In this document: in pieces, positions 9,381-18,700 of the stretch
Layout of the letters: each line of letters starts with the position of its first letter
How positions within the stretch are numbered: position 1 is the stretch's first letter
DNA from: Sphingomonas mollis
GTDB lineage: Bacteria > Pseudomonadota > Alphaproteobacteria > Sphingomonadales > Sphingomonadaceae
Assembly: GCF_016427505.1 (NCBI RefSeq)
Contig: NZ_JAELXS010000003.1
Location: 372,001 to 436,000, forward strand
Length of the DNA stretch: 64,000 nucleotides
Reading direction: 5' to 3'
Notes under the pieces: model-generated
What the model saw: only the letters and a program-made list of their open reading frames with translations
What the model was told of the DNA's origin: nothing
Databases searched by the model: none
Position numbers and translations under genes: made by a program

Positions 9381-9482
9381 CATCCCGGCGAAAGTTGGGA
9401 CCCATGGACACGGAACATCGGCATTGGTGGCAACCGCTATCGAAGTGCGCCACAACCATGGGTCCCGGCTTTCGCCGGGATG
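9381..9482. repeat. REP-like long inverted repeat
   Basis: Two 27-base arms, 9381-9407 and 9456-9482, are inverted copies with only two mismatches. They begin CATCCCGGCGAAAG and end CTTTCGCCGGGATG, and enclose 48 bases. The element sits between the convergent dxs and amidohydrolase genes in an otherwise empty spacer of 288 bases. The CCCGGCGAAAGCCGGG core is a familiar dispersed intergenic palindrome in sphingomonads. It may fold in the 3' ends of both transcripts. Confidence 0.8.
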
Positions 9483-9568
9483 ACGGGACGGGGTTGTGAC
9501 GGTGTGCGGGTGATGACGGTGCAGGCCGTTGCTATCCCCTGCCCGGCGGGGCAGGGGAACGGCCCCCG

Positions 9569-12500
9569 TCAGTCAATATCACCGTGACCATGGCCGATGG
9601 TCAGGCGCGCGCCGGTGTCGGTGCCGCCCTTGGCGCCTTCCCACCAATAGGGCCGGCGCTGGCGGGTGCCGGTGGTGATTTCGTTCAGGGTGGCGGCGTC
9701 GTACAGGCGGCCGCCGAGCATCACCTGCGCGACCTTGTCGCTGTTGCGGATGTCGGTGGTGGGATCGGCGTTCAGCACGACGAGATCGGCAAGCTTGCCG
9801 GGCTCCAGTGAACCGACGTCCTTCGCATAGCCGAGCGAAGTGGCGGCGGCGATCGTGCCGGCGCGGAGTGCCTCGACGGGGGTGAAGCCGCCGCGGACGA
9901 AGCTCCACAATTCCCAATGCGCGCCGAGGCCCGGTTGCTGGCCATGCGCGCCGATCGCGACGGGGACGCCCTTGTCGGCCAGCTTCTTCGCCTCGCGCGC
10001 GGTGGCGCCGTCGACATAATCCTCTTCGGGCGCGATCTCGCGGCGGGCGTTCTGGGCGGCGAGGAGCGCAGGCGGGGCGTGGCGGCTGAGGAGCGGGTGA
10101 CGCCACACGTCGCTGTGCGCGCGCCAGTAGGGATCGCCGGCCGGGCCGCCGTAAGCCACCACCAGCGTCGGCGTGTAGCCCACGGTCGTCTGCGACCACA
10201 GGCTGACGACGTCGGCGTAGAAGTGTTCGAGCGGGACATTGTGTTCGACGGTGGCGTTGCCGTCCTGCACCAGGCTCATGTCCAGGGTGAAGAGCGAGCC
10301 GCCCTCCGGCACGACCTCCATGTTTTCCGCCTGCGCGGCGGCGACGACCATCTGGCGCTGTTCGCGGCGGGGCTGGTTGTAGTTCTTGACGCTGTGCGCG
10401 CCCTGCGCCTTCAGCCGGCGGATGACGGCGAGCGCGTCTTCATAGGTGTCGATCTGGGCGTACACGTCGGGCGCCTTGGCGCCGTAGACGATCTCGCCGG
10501 TCGAGAAGGTGCGCGGGGCGAGCACCATGCCGGCCTGCTGCATCTCGGCGGCGGGGAAGATTTCGGCCGAGCGTGAGGACGGGTCGTGGATGGTGGTGGT
10601 GCCGAGCGCGAGGTTGGCCATCGCCGACCAGTTCTGCTGCGGAACCAGATCGTCCTCGCCCTGCGGCCCGTGCGCGTGCGCGTCGACCAGACCGGGGATG
10701 ATCGTCTTGCCGGTGACGTCGATCGTCTTGGCGCCGGCCGGGACAGCGATGGTGGCGCGCGGGCCGACCGCGACGATGCGGTCGCCGCGGATCAGGATCG
10801 TGGCGTCGTCGATGATGCCGCCGTCGCCCTTTGACCCATTCCCCTGCGCCATCGTGACGACGCGCGCGCCGGTGAGGGCGATGGTGGCGGTCGGCTTGTC
10901 GGCGGCGATGTCCATCGACAGCGAGGTGCCGGTGCGCGGGGGCGCGAATTTCGGCGCTTCCTCACCGGCGGGCAGCGGCTGGGTGCGGAACAGGGTGGCG
11001 GTGTCGGCGGTGTAGAGGGTCGGGCCGGCGCTCCAGTGAATCTGGCGACCGTCATTCGACCAGTTGATGAAGTCCGCGCCGTCGCCGCTGACGCGGGTGA
11101 CGGGCAGGGGGCCGCCCTTCGCATCGGTCTCTACCGACTGGCGGCCGGGGATCAGCGGCATCACGAACGCTTCGTAATTCTGGCGGAAGGCGACATAATC
11201 GCCGGCGGGAGAAATCTGGTAGTCGTTGACCAGTTCGCCCGCGGCATGGACGCGGCGGTCCTCCCCGGTCAGGTCGGTGCTGACGAGCTGGCGCTTGTCC
11301 TTTTCGGTCGCCATCAGGAAGACGCGGTCGTTCGATGCGCCGAATTGCGGCGAGGCGACGTCCTTTGCGATGCGGACGGGCACGCCGCCGCTGGTGGCGA
11401 CGCGGTACGCGCCGCTGCCGGGATTGCCGCGTGCCGCGGTCAGGCCGCCGCCCTCGCCCTGTTCGAACACGATGGTCTTGCCGTCCGGCGAGAAACGCGG
11501 GCGGCGATAGGTGCCGGCGACGGTCGTGACGGTGCGCGGATTGCCGCCGGTGGCGGCGATGGTGCGGATCTGGCCGAGGCCGGCGTCGGTCCAGCCGACG
11601 AACACGATCTGGCGGCCGTCGCGCGACCAACTGGGGAACAGTTCCAGTTCATCGGTGCCGCGCGTCAGGCGTCTGGCGGTGCCGCCGGCGGCGGGTTTGG
11701 TCCACAGCTTGCCGAGCGTTTCGAAGACGATGGTGCGGCCGTCGGGCGAGACGGTGGCCCAGCGCGGCATCTTCGTGGCGAAGCGATCAGGGGCGACGGC
11801 GACCTGCGGATGGACGGCATCGACGATCACGCGGGTGTCGTCGATCCGGAACGGGATGATCGCGGCGCCCGACCCGTCGGGCGCGACGCGGCGCAGCTTG
11901 CCGCCCGCCCAGAAGACGATGGCGCCATCGCCCGGCGTCCACGCCATGTCGGGATAGACGCCGGTGACGGCCCATGTCTCCTGCACGTCCCGGTCGAGCG
12001 GGCCATAGACGACGCGCTCGACGCCGGTGGCGAGGTCCTTCACCCACAGCTTGCTGACGTTGTTCTCGCGCCGGACGAAGGCGATCCGCTTGCCGTCGCG
12101 TGACGGCGTCGGGCGGACCGAGCCGCCGACCCCGGACACGGCGGTCGTCACCTCGCCGGTGTCGATGTCGTAGCGTTCGATGTCGAACAGGTCGGTACGC
12201 GAGTTCTGCGCGTATTCGAAGATCGGGCCGGGGGTGACGTTGCGGGTGTAGAAGATGCTCTTGCCGTTGGGCGCGTAGATCGGTTCGCCCAGTTCCTTTT
12301 GCAGGACTTCGCTGGCGCGCTTGACCAGCTGCACGCCGCCGCCGCCGGAGACGTGGTACAGCCAGATCTCGCCGGTGCCGAGCGAGCGGCCGGTGGTGAA
12401 ATGCTTCTTGGCGGCGATGAAGCGGCCATCGGGGCTCCACGTCGGCTGGTTGAGGAGGCGGAAGTCCTCCTTCGTCACCTGACGCTTGTCGGTGCCGTCG

Positions 12501-12997
12501 ACGTTCATCACCCAGATATTGTCGCCGCCGCCCCGATCGGAGGTGAAGGCGATCCGCTGGCCATCGGGCGAGAAGCGCGGCTGGTGTTCGAAGGCTAGGC
12601 CGTCGGCGATCCGGGTCGGCGTGCCGCCCGCGATCGGCATCGTGTAGAGATCGCCGAGGAGATCGAACGCGATCAGGCGACCGTCGGGCGAGACGTCGAC
12701 GTTCATCCAGCTGCCCTCATCGACCTGAAGGCGCACTTCGCGCGTTTTCAGGCCGCGCGGGTTGGACACGTCCCAGACGGGCGGCTTGGCGGCGGTCGCC
12801 GTGGTTGCCGGCGTGGTCGGGGTCGTTGCGGCAGGGACGGGCACTGGCGGAGCGATCGGCGCCGTCGCGGGCGCGGTCGCCTTGTCCTCGGGAGCCTGCG
12901 TCTGTTCGATCGGCCCGGCGGCGGGCGGCGGCGTCTGGGCGGCAAGCTCGCCGGCGACGAGGCAAAGAGCGATGGCGGTCAGTGCGCGGTGCTTCAC
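9569..12997 (-). CDS. Exported WD40-like/TolB-type beta-propeller fused to an amidohydrolase
   Basis: 1142 residues from a GTG at 12997. A signal peptide (MKHRALTAIALCLVAGELAAQ) is followed by a Pro/Ala/Thr-rich linker to about residue 70. Next come many PD40-type blades (VSPDGRLIAFD, FSPDGQRIAFTSDRG, WSPDGRFIAA) to about residue 690. An amidohydrolase domain fills the rest: VTGKTIIPGLVDAHAHG carries the first metal-binding HxH, and LEPGKLADLVVLNADP is the usual family ending. It is probably a periplasmic metal-dependent hydrolase of peptides or cyclic amides; the substrate cannot be told. The C-terminus ends GHGHGDID, a short His-rich tail. The gene stands alone. Confidence 0.9.
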   Translation of the reverse strand: MKHRALTAIALCLVAGELAAQTPPPAAGPIEQTQAPEDKATAPATAPIAPPVPVPAATTPTTPATTATAAKPPVWDVSNPRGLKTREVRLQVDEGSWMNVDVSPDGRLIAFDLLGDLYTMPIAGGTPTRIADGLAFEHQPRFSPDGQRIAFTSDRGGGDNIWVMNVDGTDKRQVTKEDFRLLNQPTWSPDGRFIAAKKHFTTGRSLGTGEIWLYHVSGGGGVQLVKRASEVLQKELGEPIYAPNGKSIFYTRNVTPGPIFEYAQNSRTDLFDIERYDIDTGEVTTAVSGVGGSVRPTPSRDGKRIAFVRRENNVSKLWVKDLATGVERVVYGPLDRDVQETWAVTGVYPDMAWTPGDGAIVFWAGGKLRRVAPDGSGAAIIPFRIDDTRVIVDAVHPQVAVAPDRFATKMPRWATVSPDGRTIVFETLGKLWTKPAAGGTARRLTRGTDELELFPSWSRDGRQIVFVGWTDAGLGQIRTIAATGGNPRTVTTVAGTYRRPRFSPDGKTIVFEQGEGGGLTAARGNPGSGAYRVATSGGVPVRIAKDVASPQFGASNDRVFLMATEKDKRQLVSTDLTGEDRRVHAAGELVNDYQISPAGDYVAFRQNYEAFVMPLIPGRQSVETDAKGGPLPVTRVSGDGADFINWSNDGRQIHWSAGPTLYTADTATLFRTQPLPAGEEAPKFAPPRTGTSLSMDIAADKPTATIALTGARVVTMAQGNGSKGDGGIIDDATILIRGDRIVAVGPRATIAVPAGAKTIDVTGKTIIPGLVDAHAHGPQGEDDLVPQQNWSAMANLALGTTTIHDPSSRSAEIFPAAEMQQAGMVLAPRTFSTGEIVYGAKAPDVYAQIDTYEDALAVIRRLKAQGAHSVKNYNQPRREQRQMVVAAAQAENMEVVPEGGSLFTLDMSLVQDGNATVEHNVPLEHFYADVVSLWSQTTVGYTPTLVVAYGGPAGDPYWRAHSDVWRHPLLSRHAPPALLAAQNARREIAPEEDYVDGATAREAKKLADKGVPVAIGAHGQQPGLGAHWELWSFVRGGFTPVEALRAGTIAAATSLGYAKDVGSLEPGKLADLVVLNADPTTDIRNSDKVAQVMLGGRLYDAATLNEITTGTRQRRPYWWEGAKGGTDTGARLTIGHGHGDID

Positions 12998-13056
12998 GGT
13001 GATATCATCCCCTTGTTGCGCGACGGTTTAACCGATCGCTCGCCGGGGTCTATCGA

Positions 13057-14253
13057 TTATGCGGCGTCCTGACGGCCGATCTCCCTCCCCTCGACGATGC
13101 TGCTCGCCATGGTCGGCCAGTCGGCGGAAAACCAGGCGGCGGGGTCCGCGGCGCTGATCGCGTCGGCGTTGCCGCGATCGTTGCTGAGGATGATGTCCTC
13201 GTACGGAACGAAGCGGGTATCGACGGTCGAATAGAAGGTGCGAAAGGCGGGGCCGAGCCCGTCGCGGACGGCGGGCATCGTCACCGCGAGGTGCGTGCTG
13301 CGGAACCTGACCAGCTTGCCGACCGGATAGACGCCCAGTTCGCGCATGAACCGGAACAGCAGGCCGGGATCGAATTCGCCGGTCGATGCCTCCATCGCGG
13401 TGATCGCCTCCATCGGCGACAGGCCCTTCCGATCGTCGCGGATGGAGGTCAGCGCGTCATAGACGTTGCAGATGCTGGCCATCCGCGTCGCGCGGCTGAT
13501 CGCGTCTCCCTTTAACCCGAACGGGTATCCCGTGCCGTCGGGACGCTCGTGATGATGCAGGGCGACGTCGAGTGCGACGGGTGGCACATCGGATGTCTGC
13601 GACAACATGTCATGGCCGTGCGTGGTGTGACGCCGTACCTCGGCAATTTCGGCGGCGGTGAGCGGGTCCGACTTGTGCAGGATGTCATCGGGGACGGCCA
13701 CCTTGCCGAGGTCGTGTAGCAACCCTGCCATGCCGAGTTCGCGAACCGCCTTTGCCGGCTCGCCCAGTTCTTGGGCCAGGCTTATCATCAGGGCGCAGAC
13801 GGCCACCGAATGCATGTACGTGTAATCGTCCTTCGATTTGAGCCGCGTCACGCTGATGAAGGCGGACAGGTCATGAATCAGGACATCGGCGATGTCGTCG
13901 ACGGTTGAAAGGATGTCGGCGGTATCGACGGTCCGGCCGAGCCGGCAATCGTCGAACAGTGATTTCACCACGTCGGTCGAACGTTGTGCGAGATCCACTA
14001 CCCGCACCTGTCCGGCGCGACCGAAGCGGCCGGCGGGTGGAGGCCTGTGGCGGTTCGCTGGCTGTGACGCGATGTCGCAACCCCTGACGGTGTCGATCAC
14101 GACCTCGACCCCGCTGGCCCGGATCCTGGCTAGTTCGTCGGGTGAAGAGATCAGGAATTTCGCTTTCCAGAACGGATGCGACAGCCAGCTGCCGCCGAAC
14201 GACTGGACATACATGCCAAGGATGGCGTCCTGCGCGCGGATGGATTTCAGCAT
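13057..14253 (-). CDS. DUF3391/HD-GYP domain protein, probable cyclic-di-GMP phosphodiesterase
   Basis: 398 residues. The N-terminus (MLKSIRAQDAILGMYV) is the DUF3391 domain often found before HD-GYP. The HD-GYP domain has His148, the HD pair at 180-181 in LLHDLGKV, and HHERPDGTGYP at 234-244, so the signature is complete and hydrolysis of c-di-GMP is expected. ATG at 14253 is chosen over a TTG seven codons upstream because DUF3391 proteins typically begin MLK. It is divergent from a membrane-anchored glycosidase-like gene, which hints at a link to surface polysaccharide, but that is only proximity. Confidence 0.93.
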   Translation of the reverse strand: MLKSIRAQDAILGMYVQSFGGSWLSHPFWKAKFLISSPDELARIRASGVEVVIDTVRGCDIASQPANRHRPPPAGRFGRAGQVRVVDLAQRSTDVVKSLFDDCRLGRTVDTADILSTVDDIADVLIHDLSAFISVTRLKSKDDYTYMHSVAVCALMISLAQELGEPAKAVRELGMAGLLHDLGKVAVPDDILHKSDPLTAAEIAEVRRHTTHGHDMLSQTSDVPPVALDVALHHHERPDGTGYPFGLKGDAISRATRMASICNVYDALTSIRDDRKGLSPMEAITAMEASTGEFDPGLLFRFMRELGVYPVGKLVRFRSTHLAVTMPAVRDGLGPAFRTFYSTVDTRFVPYEDIILSNDRGNADAISAADPAAWFSADWPTMASSIVEGREIGRQDAA

Positions 14254-14493
14254 GATAAGGGTCCGGATGAGCAAGGGCGGGCGACGGGCCGGATTATCGT
14301 CCGCTCGAAACAGTTGGTGGGGCCGCGTCGCTCGTCTTCGATCAATCTCGGCACCGCCCGGCTCCCGTCAGAATGTTCATTATAGGGCATGATGGCGCTT
14401 TCCGGTCGCCGGTCCGGCATGGGTCGCCATTCACCGGAGAAAGCGGCTACATTGCGCCTTGCAGCGAGTATCAACCGGTCAGGGCGAAGCGAT
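14254..14493. other. Divergent intergenic region
   Basis: 240 bases between the HD-GYP gene (minus) and the glycosidase-like gene (plus), expected to hold both promoters. No convincing -35/-10 pair, operator or hairpin was found. An in-frame extension of the plus-strand gene back to 14389 is possible but lacks a ribosome binding site. Confidence 0.5.
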
Positions 14494-16110
14494 ATGGCAT
14501 CGACGACAAGTATCGCCCGAAACGGCGCATGGAAGTTACTGGGGATCATCGCGGTCGTTGCTGTTCTGGGTGTGACGATGGTGCTCGGCGTTCGGCCGAT
14601 CGCCGGTTTCTTCAGGAACCGCCTGCCGGCGAACGATGCCGGTGCCGCGACCGTATCTGCCACCACTGGAAAGCCTGTTTCGCCGCGTGACCGGCTGGGC
14701 GTCAATGTGGTGGGCGTTACCTATTATGGCGGCGAGCCGGTCTATGCGAACCAGTTGTTCGGGTTGCGCTGGCTGGTGCCGTCGGCCGGATGGGGTGGCA
14801 TCGACAATGGTCGGCTGCGGCCCGACGGTTTTCCCAGGCTGGTCGACGGATCGGCAGCGGCGCCGGCTGTCGTCTCGATCCTGAATCCGCCCGCCGATGC
14901 GCAGACGAGCGCGACGGCGGTCACTCGCTGCACCTGGCAGGGCAAGGGGATCGTGGGTGCCGGTGGCATGCAGTCCGATCTTCGAGTGGGCAACCACAGC
15001 CTGCAATTCCGCTGGAGCAAGGCGATCGGCAGCGCCAACCGGGTGTGGATCAGCATCGACCGGTCGGATGCCGCCGATCCGATCAGGGCGATGGATTGCA
15101 GGCAGGTCGGGCTTGCCGCCGATGAGCAGTTCGCGCCGTCGCTGCTGGCGCATCTGAAACCGTTCGGGGTGCTGCGCTTTCTCGACATGTCGGCAGCCAA
15201 CAGCAATCCGGCGTCGGTGACGTGGGCGACGCGCAGCCTGCCCGGCGATCTGGTCCAGCGCGGCACCGATGCCACCGCGATCGAGAATATGGTGGCGTTG
15301 GCCAATGCCAATGGCTCCAGCCCATGGTTCACCGTGCCATGGAATGCCGATGCGGATTACCATCGCCGCATGGCGCAGCTAATCCATGACAGCATCCCGG
15401 CGGGCAAGCCGGTGTATGTCGAGATATCGAACGAGGTCTGGAATTACTCGTTCGGGCAGGCGGGGCAGGTGGAGCGCGAAGGTCAGGAGCGCAAGCTGTC
15501 GGACAATCGGTTCCAGGCCAACGTCTACCGCTATGCGCAGAAGATCACCGAGGTGATGCCGATCTGGACGGAGGTCTTCAAGGATCGGCCCAAGGATCTG
15601 GTCCGCGTCGCCGCGACGCAGGCGGACAATGCCTGGGTGGGCGGCAATATCTTCGAATGGAACAAGGGGGCGGCCGCCGGACAGATCGATGCCATCGCGA
15701 TCGCGCCATATTTCAAGGTGGATACCGATCACCTGACGGGCGATCACGATGCCGACATGACGGCGCTCGCTGCCGAAGCGAAGCGCCAGGTCGCGGTGAA
15801 GTCGGCGGAATACAAGGTGTTGGCGGATAAGTGGGACAAGCGCCTGATCGCGTATGAAGGCGGTCAGCATCAGGTCGATCCGGATAACGAGAAGCGGCTG
15901 GTGGCGATGAACCGCGATCCGCGGATGGAGGTGATTTATCGCCAGTATCTGACCGACTGGAATGCGCTGACCGGCGATGTCTTCACGCTGTATAATGCGA
16001 CCGGGCCGATCAGCCGGTTTGGCGCATGGGGTCTGCGGGAATATGCCGGCCAGCCGCTGAGCGAGACGCCGAAGCTGCGCGGCGTGCTCGACTATGCGGA
16101 GAAACGCTGA
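14494..16110 (+). CDS. Membrane-anchored glycosidase-like protein
   Basis: 538 residues from ATG 14494. Residues 12-36 form one transmembrane segment (WKLLGIIAVVAVLGVTMVLG), after which the protein should be periplasmic. The centre contains YVEISNEVWNYSFGQ with Asn313-Glu314, which resembles the NE acid/base motif of clan A glycoside hydrolases. RLIAYEGGQH near residue 450 could carry the second glutamate. I could not name a GH family. Similar proteins exist in other bacteria as uncharacterised cellulose-binding or glycosidase-like proteins. It is divergent from an HD-GYP phosphodiesterase and followed by a metalloprotease gene. Confidence 0.75.
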   Translation: MASTTSIARNGAWKLLGIIAVVAVLGVTMVLGVRPIAGFFRNRLPANDAGAATVSATTGKPVSPRDRLGVNVVGVTYYGGEPVYANQLFGLRWLVPSAGWGGIDNGRLRPDGFPRLVDGSAAAPAVVSILNPPADAQTSATAVTRCTWQGKGIVGAGGMQSDLRVGNHSLQFRWSKAIGSANRVWISIDRSDAADPIRAMDCRQVGLAADEQFAPSLLAHLKPFGVLRFLDMSAANSNPASVTWATRSLPGDLVQRGTDATAIENMVALANANGSSPWFTVPWNADADYHRRMAQLIHDSIPAGKPVYVEISNEVWNYSFGQAGQVEREGQERKLSDNRFQANVYRYAQKITEVMPIWTEVFKDRPKDLVRVAATQADNAWVGGNIFEWNKGAAAGQIDAIAIAPYFKVDTDHLTGDHDADMTALAAEAKRQVAVKSAEYKVLADKWDKRLIAYEGGQHQVDPDNEKRLVAMNRDPRMEVIYRQYLTDWNALTGDVFTLYNATGPISRFGAWGLREYAGQPLSETPKLRGVLDYAEKR

Positions 16111-16217
16111 CGTCGGAGGATCACTGGTCCAAAATATCGATAGGTTAGGAATATTGCCGTATACTGTCGGATCGATCATGCTAGCTTCGCTGCAGGGCAG
16201 CAAAAAGGGGCGATGCC

Positions 16218-18695
16218 ATGCGGGGTATCAGGCAGAGTGCTACGGTCGGACTGATGGCGTTCGTAATCGCGGGGGTCGGTGCCGGAGTCAGTGCCGGACC
16301 GGTCGCGGCGCAGCAGGCGATGAGCGGTGGCGGGTTGTTGCCGGTCAAAGCGGTCCCGGCAGAGGGACGCATTCTGGTGACGCTGCCCGCCGCCGACGTG
16401 GACGGGGCGTCGGGGCGCTTCATCTATGCGACGTCGCTGCGCACCGGTATCGGCTCCGCCAATCTGCGGCTGGATCGCGGGATGTTGGGACCGGAGCACA
16501 TCGTGGCGTTCCGGCGGATCGGCAAGAAAGTGGCGGTGACGTTCGAGAACCACCAGTTCCGCGCCACCGGCGATGCCGGCGTGGCGGCGGGTGGCCGCAC
16601 GAGTTTCCCGACCAGCATCATGGCGATGCTCGACATCGTATCGAACGAACCCGGCGGCGGCGTGACGGTGGACCTTGCCCCGTTTCTGACGCGCGACACG
16701 ATGGGGATCGCGGATTCGCTGAACGCCAGTTGGGCACTCGCCGGGGCGGGCGGCGGATCGGCGGCGGGCAAGGGTTTCCGGCTGGTCGATGGGCTGAGCG
16801 CCGCCGATCCGGGATCGGTGAAGGTTTTCCCCGACAATATCGAGGTGGACGCGCTCCAGACCTATCAGAGCGACACGCCCGGCCGCGAAGTGGAGCGGAT
16901 CGCCGCCGAACCGCGCCAGATCGGCTTCACTGTGCACCATAGCTTCGTCCGGCTGCCGGCACCGGGGTTCGTATCGCGCAAGTTCGACATCCGCTCGGCG
17001 GCGGGCGGCAACCAATATTACGACTACGGCACGCCGCTGGGCGAGGATGTAGTGCAGCAGTTCGCCAATCGCTTCCGGCTGGAAAAAGTCGATCCCGCCG
17101 CCGCCCGGTCGCGGGTGAAGAAGCCGATCATCTTCTACATCGATCGTGCCGCGCCGGAGCCGATCCGTACCGCGTTGCTGGAAGGCGTGAATTACTGGAA
17201 GACGGCGTTCGACAAGGCGGGGCTGATCGATGCGTTCCGGGCGGAGATATTGCCGGTGGGCGCCGATCCGCTCGACGTGCGGTACAGCATGGTCAACTGG
17301 TCGAACCGGCTGACGCGCGGCTGGTCCTATGGCGGCGGCATCGTCGATCCGCGGACGGGTGAGATTATCAAGGGCAATGTCGTGATCGGCTCGCTGCGCG
17401 TGCGGCAGGACATGGCGATCTTCGAAGGGCTGGTCGGCACCGCGCAGAACGGCACCGGCGGCGGCAACGATCCGGTGAAGGCATCGCTCGACCGCATCCG
17501 CCAGCTCGGCGCGCACGAGGTGGGCCATGCGATCGGTTTCATGCATAATTTCGCGGGCAGCACGCAGGGCCGCACGACGGTGATGGATTATCCGGGGCCA
17601 CGTATCACGCTGACCGATGGCAGGATCGACCTGTCCGAAGCCTATGCGCCGGGTGGCGGCGTGTGGGACGATTTCACGATCGACTGGCTCTATGCCGATC
17701 CCGCGCCGGGGATCGATCCCGACGTGGCGGCACGCGCCAAGGCGCTGGCGATCCAGGCGAAGGGCGTGCGCTTCATCACCGATATCGACGGGCGGGCGTC
17801 GGATACGCCCAGTCCGTGGGGGAGCATGTGGGACGACGGGCCTGACCCTGTCGCCTCGCTGAACCATATGATGGCGGTGCGCCGCATCGCCATCGCGCAG
17901 TTCGGGCCGGGCGTGTTGCGGAACGGCGAGGCGCTGTCCGATCTGCGTCGCAAGTTCGTGCCGGTATGGCTGCTCCATCGGTACGATATCGATGCGGTAG
18001 GCAAGCTGGTCGGCGGTATCGATTATGCCTATGCCGTGGCGGGCGACAATCATCCGCCCGCCATGCCGGTTACCGCCGCCGTACAGGATGCCGCGATCGG
18101 GGCGATGCTGGCAACGTTGTCGGCGGAGGCGCTGACGGTGCCGGCGGCGCTGGTGATGCCGCTGTCGTCGCCGATGAACGGGCGCGGCGACGTGCAGTTC
18201 GATCAGGAGGTGTTCCGCAATGCCGGCGCCGCCGCGTTCGACCCGCTGGTCGCCGCCGATGTCGCGGCGCAGGTGACGCTGGATTCGCTGCTGGCGCCGC
18301 CGCGGCTGGCGCGGGTGTATGAGCAGCATCGGCGCGAGCCGGGGATGCCGGGGGTCGATACGCTGCTCGACCGGCTGGTGGCGGCGACCGTCGATGCGCG
18401 ACGCGATGCGGTCGGGCGGCGGATCGCGTACCGCACGATCATGACGATGGCGGAGACGGCGCGCGACGGCGCGACATCGCCGGATGTGGCGGCGTTGCTG
18501 GGCGACCGGCTGCGCGGGATTGCGACGAAGCTGGGCAAGGCGGGGAGTGGCGAGGACGGGGCGTGGAGCCGGCATGTCGCGATGCTGTTGACCGACGAGG
18601 ACAAGCTGACGCGCGAACTCGACAAGCGTCAGGCGGTGCCGACCATCCCGCCGGGGATGCCGATCGGTGGCGATACCGGCTGGTTCGGCGATTGA
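16218..18695 (+). CDS. Secreted zinc-dependent metalloprotease (DUF5117/DUF4953 type)
   Basis: 825 residues with an N-terminal signal peptide ending near AQQAMSGG. The centre carries HEVGHAIGFMHNF (first His at 433), an extended HExxHxxGxxHN zinc site of metzincin type. WSYGGGIVDPRTGEI lies before it. The overall layout matches the large bacterial proteins with DUF5117, DUF5118 and DUF4953 domains seen in Bacteroidetes and sphingomonads. The natural substrate is unknown. A good AAGGGGCG ribosome binding site precedes the ATG. The RND adaptor gene starts six bases after its stop, so the three may share a transcript. Confidence 0.9.
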   Translation: MRGIRQSATVGLMAFVIAGVGAGVSAGPVAAQQAMSGGGLLPVKAVPAEGRILVTLPAADVDGASGRFIYATSLRTGIGSANLRLDRGMLGPEHIVAFRRIGKKVAVTFENHQFRATGDAGVAAGGRTSFPTSIMAMLDIVSNEPGGGVTVDLAPFLTRDTMGIADSLNASWALAGAGGGSAAGKGFRLVDGLSAADPGSVKVFPDNIEVDALQTYQSDTPGREVERIAAEPRQIGFTVHHSFVRLPAPGFVSRKFDIRSAAGGNQYYDYGTPLGEDVVQQFANRFRLEKVDPAAARSRVKKPIIFYIDRAAPEPIRTALLEGVNYWKTAFDKAGLIDAFRAEILPVGADPLDVRYSMVNWSNRLTRGWSYGGGIVDPRTGEIIKGNVVIGSLRVRQDMAIFEGLVGTAQNGTGGGNDPVKASLDRIRQLGAHEVGHAIGFMHNFAGSTQGRTTVMDYPGPRITLTDGRIDLSEAYAPGGGVWDDFTIDWLYADPAPGIDPDVAARAKALAIQAKGVRFITDIDGRASDTPSPWGSMWDDGPDPVASLNHMMAVRRIAIAQFGPGVLRNGEALSDLRRKFVPVWLLHRYDIDAVGKLVGGIDYAYAVAGDNHPPAMPVTAAVQDAAIGAMLATLSAEALTVPAALVMPLSSPMNGRGDVQFDQEVFRNAGAAAFDPLVAADVAAQVTLDSLLAPPRLARVYEQHRREPGMPGVDTLLDRLVAATVDARRDAVGRRIAYRTIMTMAETARDGATSPDVAALLGDRLRGIATKLGKAGSGEDGAWSRHVAMLLTDEDKLTRELDKRQAVPTIPPGMPIGGDTGWFGD

Positions 18696-18700
18696 GGGTG

